55,993 bases of DNA, taken from positions 1 through 55,993 of the forward strand of contig PXRM01000002.1 in assembly GCA_003020985.1 (NCBI GenBank), read 5' to 3'. The notes beneath the pieces are model-generated. The model was not told where the DNA came from. It saw only the letters and a program-made list of their open reading frames with translations, and searched no databases. How positions within the stretch are numbered: the first letter of the stretch is position 1; each line of letters starts with the position of its first letter. This DNA is from Halobacteriales archaeon QS_4_70_19. Its GTDB lineage: Archaea; Halobacteriota; Halobacteria; Halobacteriales; Haloarculaceae. This document shows, piece by piece, positions 25,352-33,377 of the stretch. Both the position numbers and the translations under genes were made by a program.

Positions 25352-26314
25352 ATGCAGAACCCCGAACGGTTCGACGGCTTCAGCGACGCGAGCGAGGCGC
25401 AGGTCACCCAGGCCATCGCGGGCGAGTGGTACGACGAGTTCATGGAGTTCACCGAGTCCGACGTCATCGTCGTCGGCGGCGGTCCCTCCGGGCTGATGGC
25501 GGCGAAGGAACTCGCCGAGCGCGGCGTCGACGTGCTGCTGCTGGAGAAGAACAACTACCTCGGTGGGGGCTTCTGGCTCGGCGGCTTCCTGATGAACAAG
25601 GTGACCGTGCGCGAGCCGGCCGACCGCGTGCTCGACCACCTCGACGTGGACCACGAGGAGAGCGACGAGGCCGAGGGGCTCCACGTCGCCAGTGGCCCGG
25701 AGGCCTGCTCGGGCCTCATCAAGGCCTCGTGCGATGCCGGCGTCAACGTCCAGAACATGACGGAATTCACCGACCTCGTCGTCCGCGAGGATACCACCGC
25801 AGCGGCGGATGGCCGCGAGGGACACAGGGTAGGCGGCGTCGTGATGAACTGGACGCCGGTCCACGCGCTCCCCCGCGAAATCACGTGCGTCGACCCCGTC
25901 GCCGTCGAGTCGGACCTCGTCATCGACGCGACGGGCCACGAGGCGGTCGCGCTCTCGAAGCTCCACGAGCGCGGCGTCCTCGACGCCGAGGGCATCGCCA
26001 GCGCCGAGGAGCGCGCCACGGGGATGGACCGGACCGACGAGGAGTCCTACGGCGCCCCCGGCCACGACTCGCCGGGTCACGACTCGATGCACGTCGCGCA
26101 GAGCGAGGACGCCGTCGTGGAACACACCGGTGTCGTCCACCCCGGCCTCGTGGCGAGCGGGATGGCCGTCGCCACCGCCCACGGCCTCCCCCGGATGGGG
26201 CCGACGTTCGGCGCGATGCTGCTGTCGGGCAAGCGGGCCGCGCAGGCCGCCATCGACGAACTCGGCGTCGACGCACCCGACGTGTCGACCGCGCCGACGC
26301 CGGCCGACGACTGA
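25352..26314 (+). CDS. thi4: Thiamine thiazole synthase Thi4 (ADP-thiazole synthase)
   Basis: 320 residues. Dinucleotide-binding GGGPSG (42-47), [17 protein letters not shown], then [20 protein letters not shown] with C179, and a C-terminal [25 protein letters not shown]179 aligns with the cysteine that yeast Thi4 gives up as sulfur donor (a suicide enzyme), rather than the His of sulfide-using methanogen enzymes. A His/Asp-rich insertion ([10 protein letters not shown], about 229-240) may bind metal. It makes the thiazole half of thiamine from NAD and glycine. Confidence 0.95.
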   Translation: MQNPERFDGFSDASEAQVTQAIAGEWYDEFMEFTESDVIVVGGGPSGLMAAKELAERGVDVLLLEKNNYLGGGFWLGGFLMNKVTVREPADRVLDHLDVDHEESDEAEGLHVASGPEACSGLIKASCDAGVNVQNMTEFTDLVVREDTTAAADGREGHRVGGVVMNWTPVHALPREITCVDPVAVESDLVIDATGHEAVALSKLHERGVLDAEGIASAEERATGMDRTDEESYGAPGHDSPGHDSMHVAQSEDAVVEHTGVVHPGLVASGMAVATAHGLPRMGPTFGAMLLSGKRAAQAAIDELGVDAPDVSTAPTPADD

Positions 26315-26332
26315 AGAACCAGTACACCCGTT

Positions 26333-26344
26333 GACCGGCCGGTC
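26333..26344. repeat. 12-bp perfect palindrome
   Basis: GACCGGCCGGTC lies between thi4 and the RDD gene. It could be part of the thi4 terminator or an operator for the next gene; no further evidence. Confidence 0.3.
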
Positions 26345-26390
26345 ATCCGACCGGAACTGTTAATCGGGAGTTTGAACGTCCCAGGAACGA

Positions 26391-26909
26391 ATGCCCTCCG
26401 ATACTCACGTGAAACCGACCGACCGGACGACTGACGTGATTGGCGCCCGCGTCATCGCGCAGACCATCGATATCGTGATCACGTTCGTCTGGCTCATCGC
26501 GGGCGTGGGTGGACTGTCGGCGCTGGTCGGCCCGCCCGAGGGCGGTGCGGCGGGATACGTCTTGTTCTCGGCGCTTACACTGCCGCTGTACGGGGGGCTG
26601 CTGGAGGCCTACTGGAACGGGCAGACGATCGGCAAGCGCCTGACCGGCGTCCGGGTCGTCGATTCGTACGGGTCGACGCCGTCGTTCGGTTCGGCAGCGC
26701 TCCGCAACATCCCAGCCGTCATTGTGTTCGGCTGGCTCCCGGCGCTCGTGGGGCTCGCGGCGATCGCCACCGACGACCGCCACCAGCGCCTCTTCGACCG
26801 CGTCGCGGAGACCTACGTCGTTGACACGCATGCGCCGCCCACCGACGACGTGCAACCGGGCATGGATCGACGGCACACGCCGATGTCCGTCAATGAACCG
26901 CGCGGCTGA
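26391..26909 (+). CDS. RDD-family membrane protein
   Basis: 172 residues, about three to four hydrophobic segments. RDD features: R20 and D27 in the first helix (GARVIAQTIDIVI), and GQTIGKRLTGVRVVD between the second and third helices, with a final DDRHQRLFDRVAETYVV. RDD proteins are integral membrane proteins of poorly known function, in some cases ion exchangers. The last 25 residues are polar. A TATA-like GTTAATCG lies about 28 nt before the ATG. Confidence 0.88.
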   Translation: MPSDTHVKPTDRTTDVIGARVIAQTIDIVITFVWLIAGVGGLSALVGPPEGGAAGYVLFSALTLPLYGGLLEAYWNGQTIGKRLTGVRVVDSYGSTPSFGSAALRNIPAVIVFGWLPALVGLAAIATDDRHQRLFDRVAETYVVDTHAPPTDDVQPGMDRRHTPMSVNEPRG

Positions 26910-26975
26910 CGAAGACGTGGCACTCCCTGGATTCTCAACCACGCACTCCGGAGCCCACAGTCGCTCGGCGGAGAC

Positions 26976-27668
26976 TCAGACTCCACCGACTCGTCCGGAC
27001 AGCACGCCGACGAACCCCAGCCCCATCCGCTCGTACCGGCGGTCCCGTGCCCGGGCTGTGAGCGCGCGCCGGGACGCCCGCACGCGCTCGGAGAGCGGCG
27101 CAGCCAATCCGCTCCCGGGGACGAGCGCGCGGGCCACGTCCGCCGGCGACGAGGAGGGTGCCCCCGCGGCGACGAACGCCCGGAACGCGGGATTCAGCAG
27201 CCGCCCGGCGGGGTGGTCGCTGGCCGTCGCGTCGACGAGCGCGAGGCGCCCGCCCTCGGCGGCTCCGGCCACGAGGTCGCACCAGTCCGCGACGGCGTCG
27301 GCCGGGTCCGCCAGTAACCCGACGACGAACGTCGCCAGCAGCGCGTCGGCCGTCTCGACGGGCGCTTCGGTCGCGTCGCCCTGCACGACGTGGACGTTGA
27401 CCCAGCCCTCACGAGTGATCCGGCCACGGGCACGTTCGAGCAGTGGTCGGGTCAGGTCGAGGCCCACGACCCGTCCGCCGGGACCGACCGCCCGCCGGAG
27501 ATACGGCAGGTTCGCCCCGGTGCCACAGCCCATCTCGACGACGGTGTCGCCCGGGTCGAGGTCGAGCGCCGCGACCGCGCGGGCCCGCCACCGGCCCACG
27601 GGCGGGAGCGTCGCGACTCGATCGTACAGGGCGGCGTTGTCGCCGTAGAACTCCGCGACCGCTGTCAT
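26976..27668 (-). CDS. Class I SAM-dependent methyltransferase (UbiE/MenG-like)
   Basis: 230 residues. Motif I VVEMGCGTGANLPYL, motif II acidic residue in VVGLDLT, and VVQGDATEAP form the SAM site. The start FYGDNAALYDRVATLPP is typical of small UbiE-like enzymes. The substrate is unknown. ATG overlaps the thiR stop by four bases, so it is the third gene of the dcd-thiR-methyltransferase run. A link to thiamine is not implied by the sequence. Confidence 0.88.
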   Translation of the reverse strand: MTAVAEFYGDNAALYDRVATLPPVGRWRARAVAALDLDPGDTVVEMGCGTGANLPYLRRAVGPGGRVVGLDLTRPLLERARGRITREGWVNVHVVQGDATEAPVETADALLATFVVGLLADPADAVADWCDLVAGAAEGGRLALVDATASDHPAGRLLNPAFRAFVAAGAPSSSPADVARALVPGSGLAAPLSERVRASRRALTARARDRRYERMGLGFVGVLSGRVGGV

Positions 27669-28639
27669 CGAACGTGCTCGGCCAGTTCGCGGACCCGGTC
27701 GGCCACGGTCGCCGCGTCCGGGCCGAGGACGTAGACGATGGGCTCGACCCCGAACCCGCCGGTCTGGTAGAGGGCGTCCGCGTCCGGCGCGTCGGCGAGC
27801 GCCGTCGCGATGGCCCCGTCGATGTCACCGTCGTCGGAGTGCTCTCCCTCGCGGCCGGCGGGTGCCCCGGCCCCGCCCGCCCCCGCGGCCTCGCCGACGG
27901 CGTCGAACTCGACGGCCTCGTACCCCAGGCCGGTCAGCGTCTCGACGATGGCCGGCGTGTACCGGATGTTGCAGGCCGCGCGGGCGTCGTGACCGGCCCG
28001 GCGAGCCGCCAGCAGCACGCTCGCGACGTAGACCGAGACGCCGAACTCCGGGTCGGCCGGGACCGTCGCCCGCCCTTTCACGTCGAGGATGCGACCCGGC
28101 ACCGCGGCCACGTCCTCGACGCCGGTGGCGTCCGGGAGTGCCTCCACGAGGTTCGACCCCACGGCCGGGACGAGCGCCGCGAAGGCGGGCGACTCCTCCA
28201 GCGACCGCAGTCCCCGCCGGACGGATGCGAGGACGCGCTCGCTCGCCCGCAGGCCGGAGTCGGGGTCGTGGACGGCGAAGCTCCCCTCGTACGCCGCCAG
28301 CGGCGGGAACGCCTCCTCGTGGAGCTGTGCGAGCAGGTCACCCTGCTCGAGCTGGCGGATCAGCACCTCCGCCTCGGCCAGCGCCCCGACCGGCGACAGC
28401 TCCCCCGCGGCGAGCCCCGCGCCGACCCGTTCGACCAGGTCGCGGACGCGGTCGTCGCCGGCGACGCGGTCGTTCACCTCGACCGCGCCGGTGGCGTACT
28501 TCGAGACGGCGCTCTGGCTGATCCCTAGCAGGTCGGCCACCTCGCTCTGCGTGAGCCCCCGGTCGCGCAGGTCGGTCGCCAGCAGCGACCGGTAGGTAGG
28601 CAGAAACTCCTCCACGACGACCTCCTCGACGAACTTCAT
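27665..28639 (-). CDS. thiR: HTH-ThiN fusion transcriptional regulator (ThiR type)
   Basis: 324 residues. An HTH lies at about 28-52 (LTQSEVADLLGISQSAVSKYATG). The C-terminal half (about 160-320, from VGSNLVEALPDATGVEDVAAVPGRI to GFGVEPIVYVLG) is a ThiN domain, as in thiamine-phosphate synthase. This HTH-ThiN architecture is that of ThiR, an archaeal repressor that senses thiamine phosphates; some ThiN proteins also keep synthase activity. A Gly/Ala-rich insert (about 247-265) interrupts the ThiN part. It starts 13 bp after dcd and probably controls thi4 at 25352. Confidence 0.87.
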   Translation of the reverse strand: MKFVEEVVVEEFLPTYRSLLATDLRDRGLTQSEVADLLGISQSAVSKYATGAVEVNDRVAGDDRVRDLVERVGAGLAAGELSPVGALAEAEVLIRQLEQGDLLAQLHEEAFPPLAAYEGSFAVHDPDSGLRASERVLASVRRGLRSLEESPAFAALVPAVGSNLVEALPDATGVEDVAAVPGRILDVKGRATVPADPEFGVSVYVASVLLAARRAGHDARAACNIRYTPAIVETLTGLGYEAVEFDAVGEAAGAGGAGAPAGREGEHSDDGDIDGAIATALADAPDADALYQTGGFGVEPIVYVLGPDAATVADRVRELAEHVR

Positions 28640-28652
28640 CCGTCGTCACCCC

Positions 28653-30686
28653 TCACTGGTCGCCACCGAACTCCCGGTCACCGCCGACACGCGAGGCCTG
28701 CGGCCCGGACTGGTCCTGGTACTTCGAGCCCCGCTCCTCCCCGTACGGCCGCTCGGCGGGCGAGGAGAGCTCCGTGAACGTGAGCTGCGACACGCGCATC
28801 CCGGGGGTGAGCGCCACGGGCGCGTTCCCGAGGTTCGAGAGCTCCAGCGTGATCTGTCCCCGGTAGCCCGGGTCGCACAGCCCGGCGGTGTTCGAGAGGA
28901 ACACCCCGCCGCGTCCACCGAGGAAGTTTTCGACCGGCCGCCCGTTCGGCTGAACTTCGAGGTCGTACGTCGGCTCGACGCGGTCGGTCTCCTCGACCGC
29001 GGTGACCCGTTCGAACCGGACATCGTCGGCGAGGATCTGATCGAGACGGGTCGTGTCAGCGCCCTCGTCGGCGTACACGTCTCGGAACGCTTGTAACGTC
29101 TCCCGCTTCACCGTCTCGTACTGGCGGTTCTCGACGTTCGAAACGCTAGATTTCGACGCGTAGTCCATCGCGTCCGCGGCCTCCCGCATCGTCAGCCCAG
29201 CCTCCTCGCGGAGTGTACGAAGCAGAGCGTTCGGCGTCGGGACGTACTGGCCCTTCCTGTGGGCGTCTTCGCTGATATCGACTGTCCACTCGACACTTCT
29301 ATTCGTCACGTCGCTGGGTTCGATGTACGTCTCCCGTTCCCTGTCGTAGACGGAGACGATCCGTCCGAGTCGCGTGGCGAGATACTGTGTCCTGTTCACC
29401 AGATCCGGATTCGCGGTGTAGAGCGTGCCCCGTGTCTCCCGACGGCATCCGTCTCCGTCCAGCAACCCGTCCAGCAGCGCCGTCGCGACGTCATCGGACC
29501 AGTTCCAGGCCCGGCCGGGGATGGTTTTCTCGCTCCCGTCACCGACGAGCCGTCGGAACACCTTCGACCACAGCGCCGAGCAGACGGTCAACACGGTTAC
29601 GCCGTTCTCCCGTGTCTGCCAGCTGAGACTCGCGTCGTACTGCTCGAACCACGCCGCGACCCGGTCGAGATACGCCTCGTTCGTACTGCCGAACTGGAGC
29701 TGTTTTCGTCTCGCGTGCCCTTCCGCAATGTAGAACCCGAGGACCCACCCGAGTTCCGGTGTCACGTCGACGTGTCGCGGGAGACGGTAGTCGCTCCGTT
29801 TGAACGCGACTTCGACCGCAGCCGGCGCACGGGCCACGGATACGTTCTCGAGCGGCGCGCCCGACCGCGACTCGTAATGTCGCCGTGAGGACGGAGGGGT
29901 GTCATCGGTCCACTGTACGTCCGCGAACCCGTCCGTCGCGTAGCCGATGACCTCGTTGCTGTCCCCGAACATCGAGACGAGGTCGAGCGACGTCTCGGGC
30001 GTCGGCGGCGACGGCATCATGCCCGGGACCATCACGTATGCTCCGCTAGCCTCCTCGCTCGGCAGTCGCGCGACCCCGCCGTGCTCGTCGAGCGTGAACA
30101 GGTTGTGGTCCTTCGTCACCAGTACTTCCCGACCGGATTCGAGCGTCACGCGGTAGATCCGCTGAGTCGGGTTCGTGATGTAGTCCGTCACACGGTGGGT
30201 GCTCACACGGAGGGTTCGCGGGTCGAACGAGACCGCACGCGCCTCCGGTTCGGTCTCGACGACCTCGCCGATGGGGTAGAAACCGAACCCCGATTCGGGT
30301 GTCCAGAGGAACACCTCCTCGTCGGCCGGGAGCGAGGCGTGGACGACTACGGCCAGCCGCCCCAGCGAGGAGCGCCCCTCGACGTGCGCGATGAGGTCCG
30401 GCGGGATCTCCACGCGCTCGTGGGTCGTCCCGAGCACGAAGTCACCCGGGTGGAGGATGAAGTCGTCACCCTCGTCGACGACCGTCTCCGAGACGTACTC
30501 CTCGACCTCGGCCTCGGCCCCGGGGTGGATGCACGGGATGTTCGTCCGCTGGAACTCCAGGAACTCCCGCCCGAGCCGGAGGTCCACGCTGGCGGGCTGG
30601 ACCTGGAGGTCGATGTCGTCCAGCGGCTCGACGACCAGGTCACCCGCCTCCAGCCGCCGGAGGATGTCGGTGTCCGAGAGTATCAT
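28653..30686 (-). CDS. dcd: dCTP deaminase, interrupted by an intein
   Basis: 677-residue precursor. Exteins are residues 1-117 (ending [14 protein letters not shown]) and 600-677 (starting [12 protein letters not shown]); joined they give a normal 195-residue dCTP deaminase with the catalytic GRSS-region and the nucleotide-binding [13 protein letters not shown]. It deaminates dCTP to dUTP. The 482-residue intein sits exactly between HA and TAG, in the most conserved part of the active site. Splicing is therefore needed for activity. The ATG at 30686 is preceded by a TATA-like CTTTCGG about 27 nt upstream. thiR and a methyltransferase follow. Confidence 0.95.
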   Translation of the reverse strand: MILSDTDILRRLEAGDLVVEPLDDIDLQVQPASVDLRLGREFLEFQRTNIPCIHPGAEAEVEEYVSETVVDEGDDFILHPGDFVLGTTHERVEIPPDLIAHVEGRSSLGRLAVVVHASLPADEEVFLWTPESGFGFYPIGEVVETEPEARAVSFDPRTLRVSTHRVTDYITNPTQRIYRVTLESGREVLVTKDHNLFTLDEHGGVARLPSEEASGAYVMVPGMMPSPPTPETSLDLVSMFGDSNEVIGYATDGFADVQWTDDTPPSSRRHYESRSGAPLENVSVARAPAAVEVAFKRSDYRLPRHVDVTPELGWVLGFYIAEGHARRKQLQFGSTNEAYLDRVAAWFEQYDASLSWQTRENGVTVLTVCSALWSKVFRRLVGDGSEKTIPGRAWNWSDDVATALLDGLLDGDGCRRETRGTLYTANPDLVNRTQYLATRLGRIVSVYDRERETYIEPSDVTNRSVEWTVDISEDAHRKGQYVPTPNALLRTLREEAGLTMREAADAMDYASKSSVSNVENRQYETVKRETLQAFRDVYADEGADTTRLDQILADDVRFERVTAVEETDRVEPTYDLEVQPNGRPVENFLGGRGGVFLSNTAGLCDPGYRGQITLELSNLGNAPVALTPGMRVSQLTFTELSSPAERPYGEERGSKYQDQSGPQASRVGGDREFGGDQ
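28890..30335 (-). mobile_element. Intein with LAGLIDADG homing endonuclease inside dcd
   Basis: Codons 118-599 of dcd. The first residue is S118 ([12 protein letters not shown], block A), block B is [12 protein letters not shown], and the end is GGVFLSN followed by extein Thr (block G, with Ser instead of the usual penultimate His). Dodecapeptide motifs [15 protein letters not shown] and [13 protein letters not shown] mark a two-motif LAGLIDADG endonuclease. A helix-turn-helix-like segment ([18 protein letters not shown], then [13 protein letters not shown]) lies between the endonuclease and the C-terminal splicing block. GC is lower than in the exteins. Confidence 0.92.
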
Positions 30687-30816
30687 GCCCGTGGGCGGGG
30701 CCGACGCTACCGAAAGCGTTCCGGTCGGACGATCACCGCCGTTCGCGCGTCCACTTTCACGGAACTAAAGGACGTACTCTCTATGCTTTCGACTTCCGGA
30801 GATTTCATTCACTGTG

Positions 30817-30833
30817 ACGAGATTAGATCTCGT
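30817..30833. repeat. Perfect 7-bp-arm inverted repeat
   Basis: ACGAGAT-TAG-ATCTCGT in the spacer between dcd and the low-GC lipoprotein gene. It could be a terminator of the lipoprotein transcript or an operator for dcd. Confidence 0.35.
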
Positions 30834-30892
30834 TCCAGCGCGGAGTTACCCACGCGCGGCCGATATCCTGAACAGGACTGTCAGTCCAGCAT

Positions 30893-31435
30893 CTACGGGG
30901 TTTCCGTGCCGTTACACGTTCTGTCGATGGTCGGATAGCTGAAATAGATCTCCTCTTCTCCGGCTAGATTCACGTTAATTGCCTCATTCCGGCCGAACAT
31001 ACCTCGATTGATCTCCCATTTTCCCTCCGGTCCATTCTCGACATCCACGCTGAGAATATGATCGCCGTCCTTCATTTGAATACTGTCATACCGTTTGTAA
31101 GCGTCAATAGGGAGCGTGAACCTGTCGGAAAACGTTTCAACCGGCGTCTCTTCCGGCGTCGAATCTTCTGCTCTCGTCGCCGTTGGGGAGTCCATCGCTC
31201 TGTACCGACTACCTGTCGCCGTAATTGATAGATCTACAGTGACTTTCCGACCCATTTCGTTTCCGACGACCATCAAATATGACGGGCAGTTTTCTGTTGG
31301 TTTAGGAGATGTAGTAGGGGATGCTGATGATTCGGCAGTGTTTGGCGTTCCTGCATCGTTGGGTGAATCCGATGATTCGATACATCCTGCCCCGATAAAC
31401 GCGATTCCTGTAAGGAGGAACTGTCTACGATTCAT
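30893..31435 (-). CDS. Putative lipoprotein, low GC
   Basis: 180 residues from ATG 31435: MNRRQFLLTGIAFIGAGC is a lipoprotein signal with lipobox GAGC, then a Ser/Thr/Pro linker. The mature part, about 45-180, has beta-rich character (KVTVDLSITATG, FTLPIDAYKRYDSIQMK) and may be an immunoglobulin-like fold; no family recognised. Like the gene at 21637 it has low GC, suggesting acquisition. The frame extends up to 31486 but the lipoprotein signal fixes the start. Confidence 0.72.
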   Translation of the reverse strand: MNRRQFLLTGIAFIGAGCIESSDSPNDAGTPNTAESSASPTTSPKPTENCPSYLMVVGNEMGRKVTVDLSITATGSRYRAMDSPTATRAEDSTPEETPVETFSDRFTLPIDAYKRYDSIQMKDGDHILSVDVENGPEGKWEINRGMFGRNEAINVNLAGEEEIYFSYPTIDRTCNGTETP

Positions 31436-31474
31436 GAGTACAAATACGAGGGCATGGGTAATGATCTGTTCGTA

Positions 31475-31534
31475 CGTACAACACACATTTTACTTACGAG
31501 CCTATTGGTGCGTATAACATACATTTTACTTACG
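31475..31534 (-). repeat. 24-bp direct repeats upstream of the lipoprotein gene
   Basis: 31475-31498 and 31511-31534 are 22/24 identical, period 36, sharing ACATTTTACTTACG. They lie 40-100 nt before the ATG at 31435 and contain TATA-like TTATACG on the minus strand. They may be duplicated promoter or operator elements. Confidence 0.55.
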
Positions 31535-31584
31535 GGACGGAAGACGGGCAGATATCCAGAGGACGGGCGGCGACAGCGTCGGTG

Positions 31585-32097
31585 TCAGGGCTCCTCGAAC
31601 AGCGAGCGGGCCCGTTGCACGTAGCTGTTCGCGCCCCAGCTACGGGCGTCGCTGATCGCATTGAGGAGCAGCAGTGCATCGGCCGCTGATAGCTGTTCAG
31701 TTCGAACGAGCACCGAGAGGAGCGTCGGCGTCGTGACGAGCCGCGTATCAGCGAGTGAGGCGTGAATCAAACCGAGCTGGGTGAACTCGTCACAGAGGAA
31801 GAGCTCGGCATCGAGATCGTTCGCGAGGGTGATGGCGGCGTTCTCGCCGTCGTCGAGCGGAAAATCGGCGTCAAAGGCGACTGGCCGTGTCTCAAGCGCT
31901 TCGCTTCGATCAAGGACGACGGATGCAGCACGACCGTGCGCGTTATCGTATGAGGCGATCTCCTGAAGTTCCTCGACGACCGCCGTTGGAACAGCGACCT
32001 CGTAGTGGGCGCAACAGAGCGCGAGTGGATCGGGATCGTCGTCAGCAACGATCCCGAGACTGACGAGAGCGGAGGCATCGGCGACGAGTGTCGGCAT
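31585..32097 (-). CDS. PIN-like (DUF3368-type) toxin
   Basis: 170 residues. Acidic residues in the PIN pattern: D7 (VADASAL), E43-E44 (VVEEL), D87-E89 (DDGENAAITLAND) and D102/E103 (LFLCDEF). The order and spacing fit PIN-like ribonucleases of the DUF3368 group. The gene begins directly after the antitoxin stop (TAA-ATG), typical for toxin-antitoxin pairs. Predicted target is RNA. Confidence 0.82.
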   Translation of the reverse strand: MPTLVADASALVSLGIVADDDPDPLALCCAHYEVAVPTAVVEELQEIASYDNAHGRAASVVLDRSEALETRPVAFDADFPLDDGENAAITLANDLDAELFLCDEFTQLGLIHASLADTRLVTTPTLLSVLVRTEQLSAADALLLLNAISDARSWGANSYVQRARSLFEEP

Positions 32098-32400
32098 TTA
32101 TGCGTCGGCGACCTCGTCGATGAAGTCCTCGTCCAGCTGCTGTTTCAGTACCCGGAGATTTGCCGCCTCCTCGGCACCGAGGAGTGTTTTGAGTTGCTCG
32201 ACGGTGATCTCGTCGTCGTAGTAGGCGGCCGCGATTTCTTGGGTCAGCGCGTCGTCGTGCGTGGCCTCCTGAAGATACTCTCGGAGCGCGGTCACGAGGA
32301 TGTTCGTCCGGTCTTCGCCAAGCACCTCCGCGAGGGCGTCGGTTCGGTCAATGAGCCGGTGTGGCGCCCGGAACTGGACGCGCTTCTTGTCGCTACTCAT
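32098..32400 (-). CDS. Antitoxin (ribbon-helix-helix / UPF0175-like)
   Basis: 100 residues. N-terminal ribbon-helix-helix pattern (KRVQFRAPHRLIDRTDALAEVLG, then DRTNILVTALREYLQ), C-terminal part EITVEQLKTLLGAEEAANLRVL like UPF0175 antitoxins. It should bind its own promoter and neutralise the PIN-like toxin encoded next. Low-confidence points are the exact family names; the operon layout supports the role. Confidence 0.82.
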   Translation of the reverse strand: MSSDKKRVQFRAPHRLIDRTDALAEVLGEDRTNILVTALREYLQEATHDDALTQEIAAAYYDDEITVEQLKTLLGAEEAANLRVLKQQLDEDFIDEVADA

Positions 32401-32402
32401 TG

Positions 32403-32457
32403 TGTGTACGTTGTGAGCCAGTCCACTTAGCCCTTGTCGTGTGTACGACGTGAGCCA
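32403..32457 (-). promoter_or_regulatory. Promoter with paired direct-repeat operator of the toxin-antitoxin operon
   Basis: 18-bp repeats at 32403-32420 and 32440-32457 (TGTGTACG..GTGAGCCA, 16/18 identical) flank a TATA-like CTAAG (minus strand, about 32425-32430), 28 nt before the antitoxin ATG. Binding by the ribbon-helix-helix antitoxin would cover the promoter. Confidence 0.6.
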
Positions 32458-32832
32458 CCAGGGCCGGGCTGTGGCGAGTGTCAGTCGGAAGCCGTGTGCT
32501 CCTCGTCCACCCGGGCGTCATCGTCGTCATCAACGGAGAAGCTTTCTCGGCCCCATCACCGGCAGCGGTTTCGCGACGAACGCGCGGGGGCCGGTCTCCA
32601 TCTCCCGGAGCGCCGCCGACGCCTACCGGACGCTGTTGGTCCACTCGGCCATCACAGGTCGTCGGGACCGGCCTCATGACGGGGACGCTCTCCGACAACA
32701 GGTGCCCACGGGCCTGAAGTACAGTATCGTGCTCGTCGCGTTCGGCGTGTTCCCGCTCACCCAGCGGGCTCACCCCTCCCCGGCGGAAGCGGGAGCCGTC
32801 GCGCCTAAGCCCCTCGACACGCCACGTCGGGT
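32458..32832. other. Intergenic region without a supported gene
   Basis: 375 bp. A 79-codon frame (32478-32717, starting MSVGSRVLLVHPGVIVVING) loses protein-like character after about 25 residues and may be a decayed fragment. The last part holds the pth2 promoter, with CCTAAG about 28 nt before the ATG at 32833. Confidence 0.4.
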
Positions 32833-33177
32833 ATGGGAACCAAGCAGGCCATCGTGGCACGCACGGACATCGGGATGGGACAGGGGAAGCTCGCCGCACA
32901 GGTCGCCCACGCCTCCCTGCAGGCGTACGAGGACGCCGACGACCGGACGCGGCGGGAGTGGAAGGGCAGCGGGGGGAAGAAGATCGTCCTCGAGGGCGAG
33001 TCGGAGTCGCAGCTCCAGGAGCTCGCCGACACCGCCCGCCGCGAGGGGCTCCCCTACGCGCTGATCCGGGACGCCGGCCACACACAGCTCGACTCCGGCA
33101 CCGTCACCGCGCTCGCGGTCGGGCCGGGCCCGGAGAACATCATCGATAAAGTGACCGGCGACCTCTCGCTGTTCTGA
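32833..33177 (+). CDS. pth2: Peptidyl-tRNA hydrolase 2
   Basis: 114 residues, standard Pth2 length. The N-terminal block [20 protein letters not shown] with VAHASLQAY, the central [15 protein letters not shown] and the C-terminal [19 protein letters not shown] with [11 protein letters not shown] are nearly all conserved. It frees tRNA from stalled peptidyl-tRNA; archaea and eukaryotes use this type rather than bacterial Pth. Confidence 0.97.
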   Translation: MGTKQAIVARTDIGMGQGKLAAQVAHASLQAYEDADDRTRREWKGSGGKKIVLEGESESQLQELADTARREGLPYALIRDAGHTQLDSGTVTALAVGPGPENIIDKVTGDLSLF

Positions 33178-33189
33178 TTATCCGCTACT

Positions 33190-33235
33190 TCCTCGCTCTG
33201 CGACGAGGATTACCGAATAATACCGAGTTTTTCGT
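33190..33235. terminator. Possible terminator between convergent genes
   Basis: CCTCGC-TCT-GCGACGAGG can form a stem, followed by AT-rich GAATAATACCGAGTTTTT. It lies after pth2 and before the end of the opposing oxidoreductase gene. Confidence 0.4.
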
Positions 33236-33377
33236 AGCTGTTTTCGATTTTCTCCAAGTATCGACTTAAGCGAGCAGGGAACGAGGTCGAGGTCGGGGAA
33301 TCCCACCGCACCGGCCGCACGGGAAGAGGACGTCGGAGCGGCCGCCAGCTCGATTAGCGGCCTACCGCCAGGGCGGC

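Noticed and set aside
32478..32717. 79-codon gene upstream of pth2
   Set aside because: Only the first 25 codons look protein-like, with no recognised family; reported only as part of the intergenic stretch.
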